From contig CALCIA010000060.1 in assembly GCA_937907435.1 (NCBI GenBank), forward strand, positions 1 through 20,345: a DNA stretch of 20,345 bases, in the 5' to 3' direction. This DNA is from an uncultured Actinomycetes bacterium. Its GTDB lineage: Bacteria; Actinomycetota; Thermoleophilia; Solirubrobacterales; 70-9. The notes under the pieces are model-generated. The model did not search any database, had not been told where the DNA came from, and worked only from the letters and a program-made list of their open reading frames with translations. Positions within the stretch are counted from its first letter, which is position 1; each line of letters starts with the position of its first letter. This document shows positions 1-6,158 of this stretch, piece by piece. The translations under genes and the position numbers were made by a program.

Positions 1-18
1 ACACCTTCCGCACACCCG

Positions 19-106
19 CCCCTCTCGCCACGGCCACAGCCTGCCCGGGCCGTGACGAGAGGGGCGCGTCCGTAATCCGGGCGGCAGCTTGCGGGCCCCC
101 GTCCCT
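19..106. repeat. Left copy of an 88-nt hairpin-bearing repeat
   Basis: The first 46 nt (19-64) fold as a hairpin with 17-nt arms (CCCCTCTCGCCACGGCC at 19-35 against 48-64, one mismatch) and a 12-nt loop. The following 42 nt continue with CGCGTCCGTAATCCGG and a CAGCTTGCGGG segment. The whole 88 nt recurs in inverted orientation at 20258-20345 with four differences by eye. There is no T-tract, so it is not a classical intrinsic terminator. It behaves like a REP/BIME-type dispersed intergenic repeat; no transposase is seen in the window. Confidence 0.8.
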
Positions 107-133
107 CCCAGGCGACAGCTTGCGGGTCCCCAT
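80..133. repeat. Short direct repeat (CAGCTTGCGGG unit, two copies)
   Basis: A roughly 21-nt unit, GGCGRCAGCTTGCGGGYCCC, occurs at 80-100 and again at 111-132, 31 nt apart. The first copy is the tail of the 88-nt repeat. The second is an extra partial copy not matched at the right end of the window, which ends after one unit. This suggests the repeat family is modular. Confidence 0.6.
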
Positions 134-191
134 GCCACCCGCCCCCGCCGCCCCGCCCTCCGAGTTTTCACCCCGCACTTGCGCGGTGGGC

Positions 192-197
192 CATAAT
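192..197 (+). promoter_or_regulatory. -10-like hexamer for tatA (leaderless promoter)
   Basis: CATAAT lies 7 nt upstream of the tatA ATG. With a normal discriminator, transcription would start at or next to the start codon, giving a leaderless mRNA. No Shine-Dalgarno motif is visible. No well-spaced -35 box is obvious. Confidence 0.5.
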
Positions 198-204
198 CGA
201 TGGC

Positions 205-387
205 ATGTTTTCCCAGATCGGACCGCTTGAGATCGCGATCGTCGTGATCATCGCGCTGCTTGTGCTCGGCCCCAAACGCCTGCCCGAGGCGGGACGTGGG
301 CTCGGCAAGAGCATGCGTGAGTTCAAAGGCGCCCTCTCGGGTGATTCCGAGAAGGCCCCCGCGAAGAGCGACGCCAAAGTCGACTAA
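205..387 (+). CDS. tatA: Sec-independent translocase protein TatA/E
   Basis: This 60-residue protein has the full TatA layout: a short N-terminal segment (MFSQIGPLEI), one transmembrane helix (about residues 7-22, AIVVIIALLVLG), the hinge LGPKRLPEAGR at about 20-31, an amphipathic helix with GKSMREFK, and a charged, disordered tail. TatA oligomers form the membrane-permeable element through which TatBC-bound folded twin-arginine substrates cross the cytoplasmic membrane. The motif FGPKRLPE, here as LGPKRLPE, is diagnostic. No tatB or tatC is adjacent. The ATG is chosen because a CATAAT hexamer sits 7 nt upstream. The stop codon TAA overlaps the stop of the convergent glycosyltransferase by two bases, so no space remains for a terminator between them. 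The identification is secure; A versus E is a matter of naming. Confidence 0.95.
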   Translation: MFSQIGPLEIAIVVIIALLVLGPKRLPEAGRGLGKSMREFKGALSGDSEKAPAKSDAKVD

Positions 388-1313
388 GGACCTGTCCGGG
401 TCGCTTCGGCCCGCTCGCGCAGCCCGGCTCCGCGCCCCGGGGATAGTGCCTGCCGTGCGTGGGCGCGATAGACGTCGGCCGGTTGGCCGGGGATGACGGT
501 CGCGGCGAAGGAGCGCAGGGCGTAGGACCAGGCGGTGAGGCCGCGGACCGCGAGCGCCGCGATCCGGCCGTGGTGCTTGCGCATGTAGAGGTCACGGTTG
601 CGGTGGAATTCGACGATCCGCGGCAGCCCGGCGGCGAGGTCGGTCGAGAGCTGGTCGTGGTGGACGGCGGCAGCGCCGGGGACGAAGAGCTCGTGCCAGC
701 CCGCCTCGGCGAGCCGCTTGGCGAAGTCGCACTCGTCGTAGTAGACGAAGAAGTCGGGGTCCATGAAGCCCACCTGCGCCGCCGCCTCACGGCGGACCAT
801 CAGCGCGCTCGACTGCGCCCAGTCGACCGGGCGGGTCACCTTGCCGGTGCTCTGCACGGTGAGCCATCGATGTAGGAAAAACGCCCCGGCGAGCGCCGTG
901 CCGATGCCCGGGAAGCGCCACGCGCACGGGTAGGGGACGCTGTTCGAGTCCAGCAGCTGCGGGGTCGCCGCGGCTGCCCGTGGGTCGGCGTCGAGCGCGG
1001 CCATCAGGACCGAAGCGGCCCCCGGCTTCAGTTCGGAGTCCTCGTTCAGCAGCAGGCAATAACGGCCCTTGGCGCGTTCCATCAGCAGCGAGTCGTTGGC
1101 CGCCTTCCCGGTCGGCCGCTCCCGCTCGATCAGCTCGATGTCCCCCCCGAGCGACCGCACCGCGTGCGCCGAGCCGTCGGTGGAGGCATTGTCGAGGACA
1201 AGGACCTCCCGCTCGACCCCGGCCGGATGCGTCCGCTCGATGGCGGACAGGCAGGCGAGCAAGAACTCGCGGCCATTCGTATTCACGACGCAGTAGGAAA
1301 GCTCTGGAGCCAA
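384..1313 (-). CDS. Family 2 glycosyltransferase (rhamnosyltransferase-like)
   Basis: A GT-A fold glycosyltransferase that would transfer a sugar from a nucleotide donor to a cell-surface glycan acceptor. The N-terminal NTNG..FL..CL stretch, the VLDNASTDGS nucleotide-binding motif, the LLNEDSEL acidic (DXD-equivalent) motif, the WAQSSALMVRREA segment and FFVYYDECDFAKRL acceptor/catalytic region are in the order typical of the WbbL/rhamnosyltransferase group. No membrane helices are evident, so it probably acts at the cytoplasmic face. The start is uncertain: in-frame candidates are 1403, 1370 (ATG), 1322 (TTG) and 1313 (TTG). I chose 1313 because the family domain begins just after it and a GATTAT hexamer lies 10 nt upstream. 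Longer starts would run into the divergent GT4 gene. The acceptor and sugar are unknown. Confidence 0.85.
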   Translation of the reverse strand: MAPELSYCVVNTNGREFLLACLSAIERTHPAGVEREVLVLDNASTDGSAHAVRSLGGDIELIERERPTGKAANDSLLMERAKGRYCLLLNEDSELKPGAASVLMAALDADPRAAAATPQLLDSNSVPYPCAWRFPGIGTALAGAFFLHRWLTVQSTGKVTRPVDWAQSSALMVRREAAAQVGFMDPDFFVYYDECDFAKRLAEAGWHELFVPGAAAVHHDQLSTDLAAGLPRIVEFHRNRDLYMRKHHGRIAALAVRGLTAWSYALRSFAATVIPGQPADVYRAHARQALSPGRGAGLRERAEATRTGP

Positions 1314-1323
1314 GTCGGTCAAG

Positions 1324-1329
1324 ATAATC
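1324..1329 (-). promoter_or_regulatory. Possible -10 for the minus-strand GT2 gene
   Basis: GATTAT on the minus strand lies 10 nt before the TTG at 1313. It falls in the short divergent gap between the GT2 and GT4 genes, where a promoter is expected. The -35 region is not clear. Confidence 0.35.
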
Positions 1330-1368
1330 GGCTGCTCGGTGTCGCATGTACGTGGGACACCCGTGACC

Positions 1369-2520
1369 ATGCGCGTACAACTCGTTGACCCATCCGCATT
1401 CACGCCGCCCTACGACCGCGCGCTCGCCGCGGCGCTGGCGCGTGGGGGGGCCGACGTGGAGCTGGTCACGACCAAGTTCCTCTACGGGCCGGTACCCGCG
1501 GCCGAGGGCTACGAGGTCGACGAGCGCTTCTACCGGCGCACCGCCTCGCGCGGGCTCTCCTCCTCGGCCCGGCTGCCGTTCAAGGGCGCCGAGCACCTGC
1601 GCGACATGCTCGCCTTCCGTCGGGCGCCGACCGACGCCGACCTCGTCCACTACCAGTGGCTGACCCTGCCGGGGCTCGACCGGCGCCTGCTGCCGCCGAC
1701 CCGCCCGCGGGTGATGACCGCGCACTACATCCTGCCCCCGGACGCGAGCCGCCGCGCCGCCCGCGCCGCCCGCAAGGTGTTCGGCGCGATGGACGCGGTC
1801 GTCGCCCACTCCGAGCACAGCGCCGCCCGGCTGCGCGACGAGGTCGGCCTGCCCGCCGAGCGGGTGCGGGTGATCCCCCACGGCGCCTTCGATTATCTGA
1901 CCCGGCTGCCGAAGGAGAAGCCGCTGCCGGAGGAGCTGGAGGGGGCTGAGGGCCCGGTCGTCCTCTCCTTCGGCCTGCTCCGTCCATACAAGGGCCTCGA
2001 GAACCTGCTCGAGGCGTTCACCGAGGTCGACGGCGCCGAGCTCTGGATCGTCGGCAACCCGCGCATGTCGGTCGAGCCGCTGCACGAGGCCGCCGCGCTG
2101 GCCGGCGCCAAGGTCCGTTTCGTCACCCGCTTCGTCGAGGATGCCGAGATCCCGGCGATCTTCCGCCGCGCCGACGTCGTCGCCCTGCCCTACCTCGACG
2201 CCGAGCACTCCGGCGTCCTCTACACCGCCCTCGCCTTCGGCAAGCCGATGGTGGTGAGCGCGGTCGGCGGCTTCCCCGAGGTCGCCGACGCGGGCGCCGC
2301 GCGGCTGGTCCCGCCCGGTGACACCGCCGCCCTCGCGGCGGCGCTGCGGGAGCTGGTCGACGACACCGCCGCCCGCGAGGAGCTGGCCGCCGCCGCCCGC
2401 GCCGCCGCCGCCGGTCCCTACTCCTGGGACGAGGCCGCCCGCCTCACCCTGGCGCTCTACGAGGAACTGCTGGCGGGGCCCGAGGCCGGCGCGGCGGGCG
2501 ACCGGGCGGGGCGCCCGTGA
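1369..2520 (+). CDS. GT4-family glycosyltransferase
   Basis: A GT-B fold retaining glycosyltransferase of 383 residues. The N-terminal Rossmann domain starts MRVQLVDPSAFTPPYD, and VVAHSEHSA (about 144-152) with VRVIPHG (167-172) marks the domain junction. The C-terminal donor-binding domain contains FGLLRPYKGLENLLEAF (201-217, with the conserved Arg205 and Lys208), ELWIVGNP, and LDAEHSGVLYTALAFGKPMV (277-295). In the last motif the first Glu (279) of the usual EX7E pair is present but the second is Ala287. It overlaps the next gene by GTGA, so the two are translationally coupled. An in-frame GTG at 1363, with TACGTG 8 nt upstream, is an equally good leaderless start and would add two residues. 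Together with its neighbours it probably builds a polyprenyl-linked exopolysaccharide or cell-wall glycan. Confidence 0.88.
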   Translation: MRVQLVDPSAFTPPYDRALAAALARGGADVELVTTKFLYGPVPAAEGYEVDERFYRRTASRGLSSSARLPFKGAEHLRDMLAFRRAPTDADLVHYQWLTLPGLDRRLLPPTRPRVMTAHYILPPDASRRAARAARKVFGAMDAVVAHSEHSAARLRDEVGLPAERVRVIPHGAFDYLTRLPKEKPLPEELEGAEGPVVLSFGLLRPYKGLENLLEAFTEVDGAELWIVGNPRMSVEPLHEAAALAGAKVRFVTRFVEDAEIPAIFRRADVVALPYLDAEHSGVLYTALAFGKPMVVSAVGGFPEVADAGAARLVPPGDTAALAAALRELVDDTAAREELAAAARAAAAGPYSWDEAARLTLALYEELLAGPEAGAAGDRAGRP

Positions 2521-3686
2521 CCACGCTCGCCGCGATCGTCTTCTGGGTCTGCGCGCCGGCGATCGTCTTCGCCCAGGTCGGCTATCCGCTGGTGCTCCGC
2601 GCACTGGTCGCGGCGCGCCGCGGACGCGAAGCGATGGGCGGGCCGAAGGCCCCACGCCCGCTCGGCACCGGCACCGCGCCCGGCGAACCGCCGCTGGTCT
2701 CGCTGATCATCCCCGCCTACGACGAGGAGGACGTGATCGCGGCGAAAGTCGAGAACGCGCTCCGCCTCAACTGGCCGCGCGAGCGCCTGCAGATCATCGT
2801 CGCCGACGACGGCTCCACCGACGCCACGCCGGAGCGGGCGCGCGCGGCGGGCGCCGACCTCGTGCTGGAGCTGCCGCCCGGCGGCAAGGTCGCCGCCCTG
2901 AACGAAGCGGTCTCCGACGCCGACGGCGAGTTCCTCGCCTTCTCCGACGCCAACAGCGAGTGGGCGCCCGACGCGCTCGGCCGCCTGCTCGCCCCCTTTG
3001 CCGACGAGCGCGTCGGTTACGTCTGCGGCCAGGTCCGCTTCCTCGACCCCGAGGGGGACAACCTCGAGGGCGCCTACTGGCGCTACGAGATGTCGATCCG
3101 CGCGCTGGAGTCCGAGCTGGCCGGGATCACCGCCGGCAACGGCGCGATCTACGCGGTGCGCCGCTCGGCCTACGAGGAGCTGCCGCCGTCCGGCAGCCAC
3201 GACCTCAGCTTCCCCTTCCGCTTCGCCAAGCGCGGCCTGCGCTCCCTCTACGCCCCGAGCGCGCGCGCCGAGGAGAAGATGGTGCCGACGATCGAGGGCG
3301 AGTTCGCCCGCAAACGGCGGATGATGGTCGGCCTCTGGGACATCGTCGTCGGCGAAGGAATGCTGGTCCCGCGCGGCTACCCGCCGCTCTTCGCGTTCGA
3401 GCTCTTCTCCCACCGGCTGCTGCGTTACGCGACGCCCTTCCTCCACGTCCTCGTCTTCCTCGCCAACCTGGTCCTGCTGGGGAGCGGCTGGTTCTACTAC
3501 CTGACCCTGCTCGCGCAGCTGGTGCTGCTCGTCGTCGCGGCGCTCTCCAACCGCCTCCCCGACGACACGGTGGTGCGCGTCTGCCGGTACTACGTCCTCA
3601 CCCAGGCCTCGATCGTCCTCGGCCTCTGGGACCGCCTCCGCCACGGCGCCGGGGGGCGCTGGGAGAAGGCGGCGGGAACGCGATGA
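2517..3686 (+). CDS. Membrane-bound family 2 glycosyltransferase
   Basis: A 389-residue GT2 enzyme with an N-terminal membrane helix (about 4-24), a cytoplasmic GT-A domain and two or three C-terminal hydrophobic helices (about 295-345). Motifs in order are VSLIIPAYDEEDVI, the nucleotide-binding ADDGSTDAT, the GGKVAALN loop, FSDANSEW (DXD-equivalent), GITAGNGAIYAVRR, and KRRMMVGLWD. The layout resembles the IcaA/NodC/cellulose-synthase-like group, but the usual ED acid and QxxRW motif are represented only by SHDLSFPF and KRRMM, so processivity is uncertain. The GTG start overlaps the upstream stop as GTGA, and 13 nt separate it from the sugar transferase gene. In context it probably extends a surface polysaccharide at the cytoplasmic membrane. 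Confidence 0.87.
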   Translation: MTTLAAIVFWVCAPAIVFAQVGYPLVLRALVAARRGREAMGGPKAPRPLGTGTAPGEPPLVSLIIPAYDEEDVIAAKVENALRLNWPRERLQIIVADDGSTDATPERARAAGADLVLELPPGGKVAALNEAVSDADGEFLAFSDANSEWAPDALGRLLAPFADERVGYVCGQVRFLDPEGDNLEGAYWRYEMSIRALESELAGITAGNGAIYAVRRSAYEELPPSGSHDLSFPFRFAKRGLRSLYAPSARAEEKMVPTIEGEFARKRRMMVGLWDIVVGEGMLVPRGYPPLFAFELFSHRLLRYATPFLHVLVFLANLVLLGSGWFYYLTLLAQLVLLVVAALSNRLPDDTVVRVCRYYVLTQASIVLGLWDRLRHGAGGRWEKAAGTR

Positions 3687-3699
3687 GGGAGCGGCGCTG

Positions 3700-4263
3700 A
3701 TGCCCCACGCCGTCGACCGCCTCCTCGCCGCGCTCGGGCTCCTGGTCCTCTCCCCGGTGCTGCTCGCGGCGGCGATCTGGATCAAGCTCGACAGCCGCGG
3801 CCCGGTCGTCTACCGCCAGCTGCGCGTCGGCAAGGACGGCCACACGTTCGAGATGCTGAAGCTGCGGACGATGGTGGAGGGCTCCGACCCCGAGGGAGTC
3901 GGGACGGCGGTCGGCCGCGGCGACCCGCGCGTCACCCGACCGGGTGAGCTGATGCGCCGCACCTCGATCGACGAGATCCCGAACCTCGTCAACGTCCTGC
4001 GCGGCGAGATGGCGATCGTCGGCCCTCGCCCGGCCCTCCCCGCCCACCTCGACTACTTCGACCTCCACGGCCACCCCCGCTTCGAGGTCCTGCCCGGGAT
4101 CACCGGCTGGGCGCAGGTGAAGGGCCGCGCCGACATCACCTGGCCCGAACGAGTCGAGCTCGACGACTGGTACGTCGCCCACCGCACCCTCCGCCTCGAC
4201 CTCCGCATCATCGGCATGACGATCCTCCCCGTCCTCACCGGCAAAGGCGTTTCGCCTGACTGA
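3700..4263 (+). CDS. Undecaprenyl-phosphate sugar phosphotransferase (short PglC-type)
   Basis: A monotopic phosphoglycosyl transferase of 187 residues, which would load the first sugar-phosphate onto undecaprenyl phosphate. It has only the catalytic core and lacks the multi-helix N-terminus of WcaJ/WbaP. A re-entrant membrane helix lies at about 6-30, followed by GPVVYRQLRVGKDGHTFEML, KLRTM, the catalytic Asp91-Glu92 pair in SIDEIPNL, IVGPRPALP, and GITGWAQVKGR. GAGGGA 9 nt before the ATG is a good ribosome site. The C-terminus stops right after GKGVS-PD; relatives often run some residues further. The stop codon TGA runs into a palindromic repeat at 4263, so insertion of that element may have set the present stop. 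It is the likely initiating enzyme of the glycan operon. Confidence 0.93.
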   Translation: MPHAVDRLLAALGLLVLSPVLLAAAIWIKLDSRGPVVYRQLRVGKDGHTFEMLKLRTMVEGSDPEGVGTAVGRGDPRVTRPGELMRRTSIDEIPNLVNVLRGEMAIVGPRPALPAHLDYFDLHGHPRFEVLPGITGWAQVKGRADITWPERVELDDWYVAHRTLRLDLRIIGMTILPVLTGKGVSPD

Positions 4264-4343
4264 TGTTGATGGGCCGAAAACCTGCCTATGCGTCCGGTTT
4301 TCGGCCCATCGATGGCGGGGTGATGGGACTTTGTGACGGAAGG
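4263..4343. repeat. Palindromic element, intergenic copy (family A)
   Basis: The core hairpin at 4268-4310 has perfect 15-nt arms (GATGGGCCGAAAACC at 4268-4282 and its complement at 4296-4310) around a 13-nt loop with TAT at its centre. Similarity to a second copy inside dnaE2 (15375-15444) runs from ATGTTGATGG through the hairpin to GGCGGGGTG, with five differences in 60 nt. It resumes at GACGGAAGG after an 11-nt length difference. This copy sits between the sugar transferase stop codon and the -10 hexamer of the GNAT gene. Confidence 0.85.
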
Positions 4344-4349
4344 TAGGGT
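4344..4349 (+). promoter_or_regulatory. -10-like hexamer for the GNAT gene
   Basis: TAGGGT ends 7 nt before the GTG at 4357. It begins immediately after the end of the palindromic element, so the element abuts the promoter. The same hexamer precedes the sugar MFS gene. Confidence 0.5.
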
Positions 4350-4356
4350 TCCGCGC

Positions 4357-4905
4357 GTGGCTGATCGACCTGAGGTCTCACTGCGGCGATTCGAGGAGGG
4401 TGATGCGCCTGCCGTCCATCGCTGGTTCAACAATCCGGAGGCGACCAAGTCGTTGATGGAGCAGCGGGGGAGCTTCTCGCTCGAGGAAGCCGAAGGGTGG
4501 GCCAAGCGGGCGATGGACGACTCCGGCGAGGACCGCAAGTACGCGATCGTGGTCGAGGGCTACGACGAGCCGGTCGGCTTCACCGCCCTCTACGGGCTGT
4601 TCCGCCAGACGGCGCCGGAGCTCGGCGCGCTGATCGGCGACGACGTGCGCGGCAAAGGGGTCGGGCGGCGGGCCGAGGCGCTGACGATCAAGAAGGCCTT
4701 CGACGAGTTCGGCGCCCACCGGGTGTACGGACGCATCCCCGCGCGCAACGAGATCGCCAAGAAGACCGTCGCCAGCCAGGGCTGGAAGCACGAGGGGACG
4801 ATGCGCGCCCACCTCGCGCGCGAGGGGGAGCCGCCCGACGACTGCGAGGTCTGGGGCGTCCTCCCCGACGAGTTCCGCGCCGCCACCGCGGACCTTTTCG
4901 GGTGA
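4357..4905 (+). CDS. GNAT-family N-acetyltransferase
   Basis: A 182-residue acetyl-CoA-dependent acetyltransferase of the RimJ/RimL-like GNAT group. It begins VSLRRFEEGDAPAVHRWFNNPE, which is typical of the first strand and helix. The acetyl-CoA pyrophosphate loop is VRGKGVGRR (about 97-105), followed by the RIPARNEIAKK segment with the conserved Asn (131) and the QGWKHEGTMR strand. The GTG at 4357 is preferred over the in-frame GTG at 4333 because TAGGGT lies 7 nt upstream and the domain starts a few residues later. Its stop overlaps the next gene's start (GTGA), so the two are coupled. Location after glycan genes suggests acetylation of an amino sugar or peptide, but the substrate cannot be read from sequence. 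Confidence 0.88.
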   Translation: MADRPEVSLRRFEEGDAPAVHRWFNNPEATKSLMEQRGSFSLEEAEGWAKRAMDDSGEDRKYAIVVEGYDEPVGFTALYGLFRQTAPELGALIGDDVRGKGVGRRAEALTIKKAFDEFGAHRVYGRIPARNEIAKKTVASQGWKHEGTMRAHLAREGEPPDDCEVWGVLPDEFRAATADLFG

Positions 4906-5921
4906 GTAGGCCCTTCGCGCAGCTGATCGAGGACGGCGGCGCCTCGGCCGTCGGCGGCGTCGGCGGGCAGGCGACCGAGTTCTTCCGCGGTGCCCACTTC
5001 CTCGCCGCCGAGGGCGTCACCCACACCCTGCGGATCGAGGCAGGCGACGCCGAGCTGCTGGCCCCGCTGATCGTCCGCGAGATCGGCGAGGGCCCCGACC
5101 GCGACGCGGTCTCGCCCTACGGCTACCCGGGCTTCAGCGCCGTCGAAGACGTCCCCCTTGGGGGAGTTCGCAGTTCTCCGCGGTATGCGCGGGAAAGTGC
5201 GAACTCATCGGAGGGGGACCCGGGGTGGCTTGATCCGACCGCGATCGACTTCCACCGCACCGGGCTCGTCTCGGTCTTCATCCGCCACCGGCTCGACCTG
5301 GTGCCGCTCGCCGGGTCGACCGAGCGCAACGTCGTCCAGATCCACGACCCGGCGCTGAAGCCGAAGAGCCGGCCGAGCGATCGCCGCCAGGTCCGCCGCA
5401 ACCTCGAGGTGGGCTACGCGGTCGAGCTGATCCCCGCCGCCGCGACGACCGCCGACCAGCGCGCCGCCTTCCTCGACCTCTACGAACAGACGATGCGCCG
5501 GACCGACGCCGCGCCGCACTACTTCTTCGGCGCCGCCTACTTCGACGAGATCCTCGCCGCCGGGCGCACCTGGCTGGCCTTAGCCACCGACCCCGAGGGC
5601 GCCCCGGCCGCCGCCTCGATCGCCTGCGTCAGCGACGGCTACCTGCACTACTACCTCAGCGGCAGCGCCGACTCCCACCTCGGCGACTCGCCGATGAAGA
5701 ACGTCGTCGCCCGCCTGATCGAGCACGCGAACGAGCTGGAGCTGCCGCTCAACCTCGGCGGCGGCATCGCCCCAGGCGACGCGCTCGAGGAGTTCAAGCG
5801 CGGCTTCGCCAACCGCACCCTCGCCTGGCGCACCTCCGAGGTCGTCTGCGACCCGGAGCGCTACGCGGCGCTCTCGGAGGGTCGCGACGCGGGGGCGTTC
5901 TTCCCCTCTTATCGGGCTTAG
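4902..5921 (+). CDS. FemAB/GNAT-like acyltransferase carrying an in-frame palindromic insert
   Basis: A 339-residue protein with a C-terminal GNAT-type domain: PAAASIACVSDGYLHYYLSGS at about 250-270, LIEHANELELPLNLGGG at about 280-296, and a preceding DRRQVRRNLEVGY segment at about 159-171. This arrangement is seen in FemAB-related and BioF2-like acetyltransferases that modify cell-envelope precursors. The N-terminal part contains SPYGYPGFSA (71-80) and FHRTGLVSVFIRHRL, which in relatives are usually close together. Here they are separated by about 23 residues (84-106) encoded by a palindromic element, with the reading frame kept. The GTG start overlaps the GNAT stop. The acyl substrate is unknown; a joint role with the upstream GNAT enzyme is inferred from coupling. 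Confidence 0.82.
   Translation: MSRPFAQLIEDGGASAVGGVGGQATEFFRGAHFLAAEGVTHTLRIEAGDAELLAPLIVREIGEGPDRDAVSPYGYPGFSAVEDVPLGGVRSSPRYARESANSSEGDPGWLDPTAIDFHRTGLVSVFIRHRLDLVPLAGSTERNVVQIHDPALKPKSRPSDRRQVRRNLEVGYAVELIPAAATTADQRAAFLDLYEQTMRRTDAAPHYFFGAAYFDEILAAGRTWLALATDPEGAPAAASIACVSDGYLHYYLSGSADSHLGDSPMKNVVARLIEHANELELPLNLGGGIAPGDALEEFKRGFANRTLAWRTSEVVCDPERYAALSEGRDAGAFFPSYRA
5151..5219. repeat. In-frame palindromic element inside the FemAB-like gene (family B)
   Basis: Nested dyads: outer arms GTCCCCCT (5151-5158) and AGGGGGAC (5212-5219), middle arms GAGTTCGCA (5164-5172) and TGCGAACTC (5198-5206), and inner arms CCGCG/CGCGG around GTATG. The span is 69 nt, exactly 23 codons, so it adds residues 84-106 without a frameshift. 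The 43-nt inner core matches in length and design the elements at 4268, 11542 and 15380. Confidence 0.82.
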
Positions 5922-6037
5922 GCGCCATCGGGCAGGGGGTTCCGCTTAACCCCTCCGCGCGGAACCCTCTCCAGCTGTCGCCTCGGAACTCGCAAGCTCC
6001 GGGGTACAAGACGCTCCACCCCCTGCCCGATGGCGCC
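5921..6037. repeat. 117-nt inverted repeat between convergent genes
   Basis: Perfect 20-nt arms lie at 5921-5940 (starting GGCGCCATCGGG) and 6018-6037, enclosing 77 nt. Inside, GGTTCCGC (5938-5945) pairs perfectly with GCGGAACC (5959-5966), and GGGGTT (5936-5941) can instead pair with AACCCC (5948-5953). These alternatives compete with the end of the long arm. The left arm begins on the last base of the upstream stop codon. It could be a structured RNA, a bidirectional terminator or a small non-autonomous element. The rest of the gap to metF (6038-6158) shows only a weak stem, CCCTTGC/GCAAAGGG. Confidence 0.75.
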
Positions 6038-6158
6038 CACCAGCTTCGGGCCGCGGTGCGAAGCCTTCACCGACCTCCGTCCCTTGCAGCTCTTAAGCAA
6101 AGGGCTCGGGCCCCCCAAGCGGACCCACTACCGGATCGCCTCTGGCAAGCAGAACCGT

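Noticed and set aside
2457..3785. 442-residue minus-strand frame opposite the GT2 and sugar transferase genes
   Set aside because: Low-complexity Arg/Gly/Glu translation opposite genes with clear glycosyltransferase motifs.
4268..4310. Rho-independent terminator for the glycan operon
   Set aside because: There is no T-tract after the stem and a near-identical hairpin lies inside dnaE2, where a terminator would be harmful.
5921..6037. Integron attC site
   Set aside because: The long arms and inner stems recall attC folding, but no GTTRRRY core sites, extrahelical base pattern, integrase or cassette array is visible.
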